Position numbers and translations under genes: made by a program. 64,000 nt of DNA from Bolinopsis microptera (Eukaryota; Ctenophora; Tentaculata; Lobata; Bolinopsidae). Below the pieces are notes generated by a model, which did not search any database, was not told the origin of the DNA, and worked only from the letters and a program-made list of their open reading frames with translations. The DNA lies in contig NC_087074.1 in the NCBI RefSeq assembly GCF_026151205.1, positions 6,014,001 to 6,078,000 of the forward strand, given 5' to 3'. Below, piece by piece: positions 10,921 through 20,631 of this stretch (position 1 is the first letter of the stretch; every line of letters starts with the position of its first letter).

Positions 10921-12579
10921 ATGAACAGGATGGCTTCGCTAGTTCCGTGCATTCAAGTACCAATGAACTTTGGGCTGGAATATCTCGGCTCCCCCTCCCA
11001 TGGCAACCTGAAGTTTCTTTTGAAAGATGAAGTACTTCTCGCAAACTCAGCAATAATATCCTTCAACAGTCCTGTTATAAAAAAAATAACAGTAGAACTT
11101 TTCCAAACAGAAATTGAAGTTAAAGAATTCTCTAAAAGCGCAGTACAATGTTTCCTAGAAGCCTCATATTCTGGTACTTTGAAAGATATCTCAAAACTCA
11201 ACTTCAGAGACCTCAACAAAATAGTCCATATTTTTGAGGTAAACTGGTTGATAGAAAAGTGCTTTGAGTACTTTCAGGAATTGACGGAGTCCGTAAGAGA
11301 GGATAATTTTGACGAGCAGTTATTCTTATTTGATGAAGCCATGTATACTCTGGACAAATTGAAAAAGAAAACTTTCATAGATGTGGTAATCAAGAAATTT
11401 ACATCTTCTGCAACCTGCACACAGTTTTTTATGACCAAATACCTCAGCGATTTCTCATCCTGTTCTACAAAGAATATTGATGTGATAATGGAACTTACTG
11501 CTAATCAGGAGCATGTTCTTGTGGAAGCTCTTATCAACAACTTGGAAAGGACTGAAAATACTCTTGATCAGACCAGCAGATACATACTCCAGAGGTTGAC
11601 CTATAAAGATTGTTCTTCTACTTACGAGACTGTCTATCAACGACTGTTCGAGAAGCTGGCAGAACTGGAGAACCCGACAACTGAGGACTTCCGGCTCGTC
11701 GTGAGGGCTCTGCAACATTACAATAAAGCCCAGAAGGAAATAAAAGATTCCACTTTATCATTCGCAGCTCTGCCAAACTTGTTTCTTGATTTTCAGCAGC
11801 TCAAGAACATAAACGATCTTGATGAGCTGACGACCTTTTTGATAGAATCTCCAATGGTGAAAAACAGCTATATTTTCTTTGAAGCTGTTTATAATTGGCT
11901 TTGTGATAAAAGAATTGATATAAATACACCTTTCGTATCCATCAGCGACGAATTCATTGAACAATTTTCTCATACAATGCAGAGCAGAGAATGGAAACCT
12001 CTAGAACTCGAATACATGAGGCAAAAAAATGGAGTATATCTTGGTGGCTTGATTTATAAAATACTAAAAAAAGCCAGCATGGTATCTGGAAACTGTTCCA
12101 ATTGCATACCATCCATATCTGAATACTCTCCAGAAGAACTATTTGCACGAGATCACAACATTAAGTTTAAATTCAAACAGGCCTCTATAACAAACTGCAT
12201 CAAGGAAGGGGATTGTGGGTTTATACTGCGAGTAACAGCTGCAACAGGGAAAAAAGATGGTAGCTTTAACATACGACTAGTTACAGATCCCAACCTCTAC
12301 CCTGATGATATACATTTTCACAGAGAATCCCACATGCTAGCTGATAATATTCACTTTACTCTTGTCATAACCTTAGACGGCACAACCTATCTCATCCAAC
12401 CGGTAACGTGGTATGGTAGACCTTGTCTAGATAAAACTGACAAATACTGGTACTGGGGAAGACATTGTTTCTGGAAACCAGGGGAAACAACCTGGTCTAG
12501 GGGTATGGGAGATCCCTTGAAGTGGGCACGTTTTTACAGTTCAACCGCAAAGATAAGACCTGTCGTGTACATTGTGTAA
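10921..12579 (+). CDS. BTB/POZ-like protein with an unrecognised C-terminal domain
   Basis: Single-exon frame of 552 residues from the ATG at 10921; a second ATG lies three codons on. Residues about 25-125 resemble a BTB/POZ domain: LLKDEVLLANSAIISFNSPV looks like the usual strand-helix start where the chain is poised to dimerise, followed by a CFLEASYSG-like strand/helix. A BACK-like all-helical region follows (about 125-390). The C-terminal part (about 400-552) is rich in aromatic residues and strands (YWYWGRHCFWKPGETTW) and matches nothing I recognise. BTB proteins commonly act as adaptors for Cullin-3 ligases or as transcription regulators; there are no Kelch, MATH or zinc-finger repeats here to say which. 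The acceptor-like CTTTCCAG just upstream suggests a spliced 5' leader. Confidence 0.6.
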   Translation: MNRMASLVPCIQVPMNFGLEYLGSPSHGNLKFLLKDEVLLANSAIISFNSPVIKKITVELFQTEIEVKEFSKSAVQCFLEASYSGTLKDISKLNFRDLNKIVHIFEVNWLIEKCFEYFQELTESVREDNFDEQLFLFDEAMYTLDKLKKKTFIDVVIKKFTSSATCTQFFMTKYLSDFSSCSTKNIDVIMELTANQEHVLVEALINNLERTENTLDQTSRYILQRLTYKDCSSTYETVYQRLFEKLAELENPTTEDFRLVVRALQHYNKAQKEIKDSTLSFAALPNLFLDFQQLKNINDLDELTTFLIESPMVKNSYIFFEAVYNWLCDKRIDINTPFVSISDEFIEQFSHTMQSREWKPLELEYMRQKNGVYLGGLIYKILKKASMVSGNCSNCIPSISEYSPEELFARDHNIKFKFKQASITNCIKEGDCGFILRVTAATGKKDGSFNIRLVTDPNLYPDDIHFHRESHMLADNIHFTLVITLDGTTYLIQPVTWYGRPCLDKTDKYWYWGRHCFWKPGETTWSRGMGDPLKWARFYSSTAKIRPVVYIV

Positions 12580-13909
12580 ATTGGGGTAATCAGAAGAGTT
12601 AGCTAGAAGGTATTCTGTAACACTCATAGATTGTAATGACAAGATGAAGAACAGTGGAATGTTTTTTTAAAACTCATCATATCTGCATTTTTACGTTTAA
12701 TATTAAATTAAAATATTTATTTTAAAAACCGTTAGTTTAACGCAAAGTTTTCTTGAAAAGTTCGATTTTCCAGATTAAACAATTAAGGGGGAGTTCACCA
12801 GGATTTTCTTGTGAAAATTTATTTGGAGATAGGAAATCAAATCTTGAAACCCTATTGAGTTCTATTGTTTTGAACGAAATCAGTTTCGCGAACTGAGATA
12901 TGGGCGATTTTGTTCATTTTTTGCGATTATTTGAACACAAAATCCACAGATAGGTAGATATTGAGCTGATATTCATAGCGAATGTGTAGTTTAGGCTTAC
13001 CTTTTATATAAAGTTAGTTTCATTCAAAAATATTGATATTTAGCCAATTTATGGGCCAAAATCGTTAAAATTTGGTGTGTATGCCCAAATATGGGCATAT
13101 GGTTTTTTAGCTCATAACTCGGTCATTTTTGTCCGATACATTTTACAAATACAATCACTGAAAAGTGTAAGAGTACAACTCGTACTGTACAAGTAACTCA
13201 AACTGTACATTTTACAAGTACAAATACCGAAGTACAAACTGAAACAGCCAACACATCAATCTCGGGAATGTAGACGTTATAAGCTACTAGTGATTTACAC
13301 AGTACGTTTTCTATGTGTCTCCAGTACATGGTATAATACATTATACCTTATACATAGCAACATGTATTATAACAATGCCTCGCAGAATATGGCTTCTAAA
13401 GTTACAAGAGCATCTGGATAAAAATATAATAGTACAACAAAAATTTAAAGAGAAGAGGTCCATTCTACTTATTAACTTAACACGAAATGACCTTATGGCT
13501 AATACCCATATCAATAACACTGAGCGGCACTGAACATTGATTAAACATTATATGATACACACACTAAATTTAAGCTCCCATATTAATATAACACCTGGGA
13601 AGATAAAACAATGAAAGTGAAAGATACTGATGTAAGAAAGTTACATCATCAGGGGGAATTACACTAAATTTGAACTGGTCCTATTTGGCACTTACTTTTT
13701 TCGCGCATTGGCCATTGGGTCGACGAACAGGACGCGCCAAAAAGCCGCTAATTAATAAATTTGTGGGGTCTAGATTGTCACGATACTTCCTACAGCTATT
13801 ACAGTACTGTTATAATGGCTTATGAAGGCAACATATATAGCTATGACATATTATAACAGGATGTATATTGTATAATGTATACTTACATAACAACATGTAT
13901 TATTTGCAG
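12580..13909. other. Non-coding spacer upstream of the CAF-1 p60 exon
   Basis: AT-rich sequence with no WD40-coding exon visible on the plus strand. It includes the second copy of the dispersed repeat at about 13195-13425. The final 9 bases are the splice acceptor of the CHAF1B exon. Confidence 0.5.
13195..13425 (+). repeat. Dispersed repeat, copy 2
   Basis: Second copy of the element at 6640-6870, same orientation, with small deletions. Lies in the presumed intron or spacer before the CHAF1B exon. Confidence 0.7.
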
Positions 13910-14516
13910 GTCGAGTAACGGTAGGGTGCTAATGATAACCTCTTACGATGGTTTCTGTACTGTACTCTCATTTGATCAGGACGAACTTGGCACTCCCTAC
14001 TCCTCTCAGCCTGCCCAGATCAACTCTCCTAGACTTCTTCTGCGGCCCGAAACCAAATCTAAAAAGAAAAAGAAGAGCAGCCCCAAAAACAGCGAGAAGA
14101 AAAACAGTGGTGTAGAAAATAAGGACCCTAATTCAGTTCAGACGACTGTCACTGCTGATTCTTGTGTTGTTGCCATGGAAGTGAAGGAAGGAAAGGATCT
14201 GCCTGCCAATGAACCTTGTGTCACCCCAAAAAGGCAAAACGGCATCAGTACAGCACCAAAGGAACTGCTGAACAATAATCACGTGACCCCGGTACGAGAA
14301 AAGGAACTGCTGAACAATAATCACGTGACCCCGGTACGAGAATCAGAGTCAGTGGTAAAACGGATCACCCCGATAAAGGTATCGGAGGTACAGAAAAGTC
14401 GGGAGATGAAGCCGGAGGGCGTGGTGGAGGTGATGGTATCAGAGAACACTGATAATATCAATAATAAACCAGTCAGTAAACCTCCGAGAAGGCTGGCCCT
14501 CACTAAAATAGAATGA
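13910..14516 (+). CDS. CHAF1B: CAF-1 p60 subunit (CHAF1B) homologue, last coding exon
   Basis: CAF-1 p60 is the WD40 subunit of the chromatin assembly factor that delivers H3-H4 to newly replicated DNA in the nucleus. After the acceptor TATTTGCAG (13901-13909) the exon reads SSNGRVLMITSYDGFCTVLS, then FDQDELGTPY, which is the last WD40 blade and exit of p60. The single base before TCG would complete a Trp codon, as expected of the family. The rest is a basic, low-complexity tail (KSKKKKKSSPKNSEKKN). The ends VVKRITPIKV and PPRRLALTKIE resemble the short B-domain-like motifs by which p60 and HIRA bind ASF1 (inference). A 42-bp in-frame tandem duplication gives two copies of KELLNNNHVTPVRE (14258-14341). 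The upstream WD40 exons are not visible in the window on this strand, so either a very long, gene-containing intron precedes this exon or it is a detached fragment. Confidence 0.75.
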
Positions 14517-14692
14517 AATGTGATATTTTACTGACTTTTGTTCAGTTTGAGGCGTTCTAGCCAATCCTAAAATACGAAGATGGTGTTCTGCTCACTTGTC
14601 ACTGTGTAGTATGTGTTAGCCTAAAAGGATATTCGCCAGGATTTTCCTCCTGGCCTTGTTTGATTGTTGTTTCTTGAAATCGTATGGCTACT

Positions 14693-14698
14693 AATAAA
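14693..14698 (+). terminator. Polyadenylation signal candidate for CHAF1B
   Basis: AATAAA about 175 bases after the CHAF1B stop codon, in AT-rich 3' sequence. Confidence 0.5.
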
Positions 14699-15129
14699 AT
14701 TTGCAGATCTATTATCGACTGACCTTTAAGTTGCAGTTTTGTTAGATTTTGTTTTATTCAGTCACATGATTTTTTAGATTTTTAATTTTACCACACGTTT
14801 TAGTTTAAAATTTAGATATTTGCTTTGGTATATTTCAGTCTAACTCTAACTCAAACTCTTAATTTGGTCTGCGCCAAGCTTTAGGTTTGGCTGGCTAGTG
14901 GCTCTAACAATGAACATGTGAACTCTGGACCCGCGCAAACGAATCGAACCTCTAAACGAACCTACACTTAAGTTAAACAGTGTAATTCTTAAGTAAGTAT
15001 TCAGTATTGGAATCTGCAGGCTTGGATAAAATACATCATTCTGACCTTGTTTAATTTAATTTTTTTTAATTGTGTGAACTATTGTACTAATGGAAGGGCA
15101 TTTTATCATGACTTAAATTTTACAGTTAA

Positions 15130-15480
15130 ACCTCCATATACCGGGGGAAAAACCCGGTATAGAGTCATAGGTTCACGTGAACCAAATCCTGAATCTCCAT
15201 TATCTGTACAACAACAAGATACAAGGGCAGGTCTCTCCCGAACGTTGGGATGGCCTGAGGTGCTTATCTCCTTTTCAGTAACCCTAAGCCACTCTGTGCC
15301 GAGGCACTATACTAGCTGTAGGGGGGTTAGTCCTACGAGCCAGAGAGTGTGTATAACCAGCCGAAGCTGTACCAAATCACAGCTTGGTAACTGGCCGACT
15401 TGCATCCGACCGGATTTGAACCCGGGTCTTCTGCTTGGGAGGCGATCGTGTTACCACTACACCACCCGGCTCTTAAATAA
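15130..15480 (-). mobile_element. tRNA-derived SINE
   Basis: Read on the minus strand, about 15475 to 15400 is tRNA-like: A-box region GGTGTAGTGGTAACACGATC, an anticodon-loop-like CTCCCAA (CCC, as in tRNA-Gly), and B-box GGTTCAAATCC. The expected 3' acceptor strand does not pair with the 5' end and the sequence runs on into an unrelated non-tRNA body. It is therefore a SINE head, not a working tRNA. The left boundary is approximate; a small hairpin (ATACCGGG ... CCCGGTAT) lies near 15137-15160. Confidence 0.65.
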
Positions 15481-15599
15481 CCTGTCAACCATTTGCCATT
15501 TGCCATTAGGGCCTTACATACATACATTATACACGTATTGTGTCTTATTGCGAGGGAATACAACCCAGTCACCACCAAATGCGATGTGAGCTCTGATTA

Positions 15600-16301
15600 A
15601 TCACATTGTTTGAACCTACAGGTCAAACAAGGACTAAGTAACTAAAAGTTTAGGTTGGGGGAAGAAGAAGCCCGTAGTCAGTTTATCGAGATACTCGGTA
15701 TAGAAAGGCACTATATATAGAGGGACGCCTGTATTGCGAATTGTGTGACATGCCCATCTTAGAAAACGATACTGTCGAAAATCTTGTTACTTCTAGTATA
15801 GAATCACTTCTACAGAAAGTTTCTTGCCGTTCCAACTTCATAGAAATTAAAATTTTCTGTTCATCATTTTTAGTGCCATATAATTATAAACATGGCAGGA
15901 AAATGTTACAAATGTAAGCTCTAAAATTCGCCAGATGAATGAAGGTATCTTATGTAGAAAGGGATTGGCATCTGTAATATTAATATTATGATAATTCATT
16001 CCTTTGAAGTTGTACATCATACTGATACATGTGTTCTTGTTCTGGTTTTTACTTTTGGAGGGACTTGATTTGACGATGCAAATGTTACTTCTGAATTCAA
16101 TTGTGAATTGTATTTCCTGACAAAAACGCATTACATTTGTTGTATTTGGCGCGCACTATATTTTATATTGTATATGAATATCTCTACGATGTATGACGAA
16201 AAATACACCAAAGTCAAAAGTATGAAATATGAAATAGTATTACCTGGCACGCCAATCCCAATGTGCGGCGCTCTTTTCGAGCTTCTCACATTTAATTGAG
16301 T
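15600..16301. other. Gene-free AT-rich stretch
   Basis: No coding sequence or named feature seen. Short open frames on both strands lack splice or start context. Confidence 0.4.
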
Positions 16302-16309
16302 GAGAGGGG

Positions 16310-16469
16310 CAAGGGTCGACCGAGTCCTCGGCCTCAGTTTTACCGAGGAATAGCGATTTTTCCTCGGGCTCGGCCAACAAAATGAAACCTCGGTTGTCCT
16401 CGGCCTCGGTTTAATCAAAGCAAAATTTCCTCGGCCTCGGTCGCAAATCCTGCCCTCGGTCGACCCTTG
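16310..16469. mobile_element. 160-bp hAT-like MITE with perfect 8-bp target duplication
   Basis: Terminal inverted repeats of 15 bp (CAAGGGTCGACCGAG at the left; its reverse complement at the right) bound 160 bp of sequence made of imperfect CCTCGG-rich repeats. The 8 bases on each side are identical (GAGAGGGG at 16302-16309 and 16470-16477). An 8-bp duplication and a CA-starting terminus are characteristic of hAT-superfamily transposons. No transposase is encoded. The match of termini and duplication makes the boundaries secure. Confidence 0.85.
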
Positions 16470-16499
16470 GAGAGGGGGGGGGGAGAGGGGTGATCATCA

Positions 16500-19330
16500 T
16501 CAATAGACTATGGACTAGAATTGCAAGCCAGGTAACAAGTTGTATCACCTCGTGACCCCGAACGTGCTAAATCACTCTACGGTCGATCTTCGATATTGTT
16601 CTAAAAGGCCCCCTGACAGTTTGTAATTGTTAGTTGAATCCAACTTCAATCGATGTAAATATTTTCGGACGCTGATTCCGAATCACCCCCATGAGTATGA
16701 CACAGGGTTAAAATGCTCCCCTGACGAGATATCATGGCGAAAACCTGTCTCGATCACGTGACATGACCGTATAAGGAAGTTAGTCTAATGTCTAGTTAGG
16801 GTTAGTGTTTCAGCATATGCTTTTGTGTTTTGGGTTCACATATGTGATATGTGTATACGCGTTCTGCGTGACGCGCGGCGCTTGTTTCCCGTGCCGAGTT
16901 CGACGGTCGCGCGCTACTGCAAGCGAGAGGGCTCCGGTTAGAGCAAAGGATTGGGTTAGGGTTAAGGTTGGGATAAGATAAGAGGGTTACTAGGGTTTCG
17001 AATATAGTAGTCGTTTAGGACCAGCTAGAGAACGGGTTGAAAAAGTCACGTGACAGTCGAATGATTAATCATCATCCAAAATAAATCGATTGAAGTTGGT
17101 TTCAACTGTCGGGGGTCCTTTTAGTTTACTGGGCCGCGCTCAGCCTGTCATTCCGCCAAATCTATATTCGGGCTGAGTTGACATAAATTCTGTGATATGT
17201 CTACCACCTTTTTCCACTTGATTGTATTAACCTTTAGACCTCCGGCTTTTGTGTTCTTTAACACGATTGATATATAATATGGTGGAATGACATTGGTCGC
17301 GTTTTTGGTGTGGAATGCTAGGCGAGTTGTCGTGTGATCATTAACAATTCAGTAATAGTAATACTAGTTATACCATCATGAAACCTTTGATCCGTCAAAG
17401 TTCGGGATTGCAATTGCAATTGCAAATTGACCAAAACAAATGAGAAACTTCATAAAGTATCACAACGCTACCGCACTAGTAACCTACAACATGTCGCTTG
17501 TCGGCTTGTTGCCACTGTCACATACTGCTTTTAAAAGGTCTACCGATATGCGATTATCATTACAAAACATATATTTTGCGCGCTCAGCATTCCACGCGCA
17601 AAAACGCGCCCGTCCGAGAGACCTGCGCGTATTAGAGGGTTCAGTCTCACCAGGCTATGTTAATGAACATAATAGCCTGGGGTCCTCAGGTAACTTTTAG
17701 TTTAGAACAATCTTAAAGATCGACTGTAGTGTGTAGAGTCAAAAGTGATTTAACACGCTCGAGATTTTGAGTTGTCTTAAAATCTCCAGAAAAGTGTCAT
17801 TTTGGGCCGATCAAAAGTTTGCAAATTGAACTTTGCAGATTTCTGTACTCTGATTGGCTGAATTGTTTCACGTGCCATGCTAGCTGCTTGGATATTGGAA
17901 TGCGTCACGCGTGTAAATCAATGAGCTTAATTGTTAATATCGCGCGCGAGCTAAAGCCGTCTGTTTAAATGAAACCACCTTTAGTAACACCGCCAGCCAA
18001 TAAGTTTTGCTGCGTAACAAGCAAGCTAGGTAATTACATTGTTAACGGGTGATACTTTCACCTAACCATGTGCTTTCGCGCCACTGCGGGCGCGCGCCAC
18101 TGCAAGGGCTTTTGATTTGTATCACGTGGTGACCCCCACTGTCGCTTCACTATAGTAGAGTTTCTACGATACAGGGGAGCCGCGCACTCGTGCGCGGCGG
18201 GTCATACAACGTATGACAACTCTGGATAGAGCAAGGTGATACTCGTAAATATTTGTTTCAAATATACAGGACCGTCCGCGTCGACGAGTTTAACTCGGCG
18301 CGCCCCAGGAACCCTGACCGGATGGGGCTTAACTTTGAAAGTAAAAGAGTTGGAGACTTCCGGTTTTTTGTAACATGTTCCTCTTTTAAAAGTAACGTTA
18401 CCTCTCCAGGAGGAAAATTCAAGACAACGTAATTGTTGAGTTATATCAAAATCTCCAGAAAAGTCCCCTTTCGGGCCGATCAAAAGTTTGCAACTTTAAC
18501 TTTGCGGATTCCTGTACTCTGGTTGGCTGAATTGTGTCACGTGAACATTGGAATACGCCACGCGTGCAAATCATGCTTGTTGTTGCGCGCGAGGTCAAGC
18601 CGTCTGTTTAAATTAAACCAACTCTAGTACCACCACCAGCCGGTAACTTTTCATGGGGCGTCCTGGTAGGTTTAAACCTACAATCCACAGGCTATCATAT
18701 TTATATGTTCATTATCATAAATTAGAGATTAGGCGGAATGACAGGCTGAGCGCCGCCCAGTAAGCTTGGTAATTGTAACAGGTAAGATTGACAATTGACA
18801 TAGACGGATGTTACAGGTTACTCGTCTAAATTTCTACGAAGTAGCACGCGCCGGGCCATATCATTAACAATGGTGATCAACAATTGACAATAAGTCGATC
18901 AAACTTTGTAGGTTTATAACCTACCAGGTCAACGCCCGTCCTGGTAGGTTATATAATCAATAATAAACCTACAAACAACAAAGTTTGCTCTGCAGCTTAT
19001 TGTCAATTGTTGATCACCATTGTTAATAAATAATAATATGGCCCGGCGCGCGCTACTTTGTAGCTCGTGCCATAACATTTCAAGAAGAAAGCGGCGCGCG
19101 CTACTTCGAAGAAATTTAGACGAGTAACATCCGTCAAGACGGGCGCCGAGTTGGACTCGTCGACGGTCCTAATTTGAAACAAATATTTTACAAGTATCAC
19201 CTTGCTCTAACCGGAGCCCTTTCGCTTGCAGTAGCGCGCGACCGCCGAAGGCGGCACGCTTGAGAAACAAGCGCGTCACGCAGTACGCGTATACACATGC
19301 CATGGCTATATAAAAGTATCACCCGTTACT
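16500..19330. repeat. CpG-rich mosaic of nested direct and inverted repeats
   Basis: This 2.8-kb block is built from re-used segments. Inverted pairs: about 16850-16950 with 19200-19295; 16560-16610 with 17697-17765; 17140-17180 with 18725-18765; 18240-18300 with 19140-19200; and a large hairpin at about 18800-19135 centred near 18935. A direct pair of about 170 bp, roughly 85% alike, joins 17740-17995 and 18415-18650. Compared with neighbours it is rich in GCGCGC-type motifs. There is no convincing coding frame. It looks like a foldback-type or satellite-like element that has rearranged on itself; the family is unknown and the outer ends are approximate. Confidence 0.65.
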
Positions 19331-20377
19331 GACTCATGACTATATGATGGTAATTTTAGCATTAATTTTTCATTTTTGTCCAATGTTAATGTCTATTGTC
19401 CTAATCCAATTTTAACAAATTTGTTACAAAAGCTTTAATAACATTTGAACAGTTAAACAAGGGCCAGGGAAACTTTTCGAAAAAGTTTGAGCATATCCAA
19501 TTTGATCCACGATGGGACCAGGTTGCGTAGGCCGCGCTATCCACAGTAGCTGTTTGGCGCTGCTAGTCGCGCTGGCGTCGGCGCGTTACGTGTACGTATT
19601 ATGATATTTTGACGTCAGTTTACAAATACACCGTGATTGTTGCGCGCGCGACCTAGCCATGCGCTATCCGAATTTATCTTTTCAATAAAGAAAACTACAA
19701 AATAACAAATATGCAAATTTTGAATTAGGAAATTATTAAGTAATTGATGATTTAAAGTTATTTTAATATAGCTTGTATAAATGTTTCATTATTATGTGTA
19801 AAAAGATAGCCTGTGGAATCGAGCGCTACTCTTAATTTAGTAGTATTTCCCTAATAATAGCATTTTCACTTGTCGCAACATCCGGGATAAAGATAATTTT
19901 ACACAAAATACATTAGTAGTGTTGACTAGTGCTTATGAACCAGAAAAACGCCTACTTAATTATCTTATTTTTTACTGTTCAAGCAAGTTGCATTGTTACC
20001 TGATTTTGAAGCTGACTTGAATTTGATATCGTTTACAAGTCTCGGAAATGCCATGCTATCTGTATTACATGATATGCCTGCTCGAGCTTTTGTTAATACA
20101 CATATTTAAACTACATTGCCTAAACTTTGATGTGAATTTCCATTTATGAGACTTCGTTGAATCCTTGATATGATAATTTCAAAGATATTCAAACAAATGA
20201 TAACATATTGATTGCTGTACATTACAGGTCCATGAATTCTCACATACTATCTCCAGGACAAAGCACACATGTTTATCTAGTTTGTTTATTTGAGGCTATA
20301 CTGTGAGTTCTCACTTCTCATGACTTGTGTAAAATCCGTTCAAGTGCTTCACTTCTGAAATTTAGCATTATGACCAT
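19331..20377. other. AT-rich stretch without genes
   Basis: No gene or repeat structure recognised other than a short CpG-rich patch near 19555-19650. Confidence 0.4.
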
Positions 20378-20461
20378 GTTTAAGTTCTTCAAGAAATTAG
20401 CGGAAAAACTTTCTAGGAAATCAGGCCAACGATACAAGGATACAAGGATACAAGGATACAA
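20378..20461 (+). mobile_element. Retroelement fragment plus a short GATACAAG tandem run
   Basis: Bases 20378-20434 encode FKFFKKLAEKLSRKSGQRY-like sequence and match 40568-40622 (FFKKLADKLSRKSGQRY), the C-terminal part of the retroelement at 39925-40764. The fragment then switches into a short tandem run (units of about 8 bp, AAGGATAC). Confidence 0.7.
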
Positions 20462-20631
20462 AAGTGATAATTATTTTATTGAGTTCACAATAGTTATAAT
20501 TCTGAAATAATTTAAGTTACACACTTCTAATCATTTACAAATGTGTAGGGATAAAATAGAAATGTTATAATATAATGCTATTTTCTTTAAGTAAATCAAA
20601 TTTGTATGGTTCATGAGTTTATTTTGAGTTC

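Noticed and set aside
13315-13533. 72-residue plus-strand frame
   Set aside because: Overlaps the dispersed repeat also found at 6640-6870, where the frame is not kept.
15395-15475. Functional tRNA-Gly on the minus strand
   Set aside because: A and B boxes and an anticodon-like loop are present but the acceptor stem does not pair and sequence continues into a SINE body.
16795-16985. Telomere-like TTAGGG motifs (GGGTTAGGGTTA at two places)
   Set aside because: Only two or three units in each place, scattered within a repeat mosaic; not an array.
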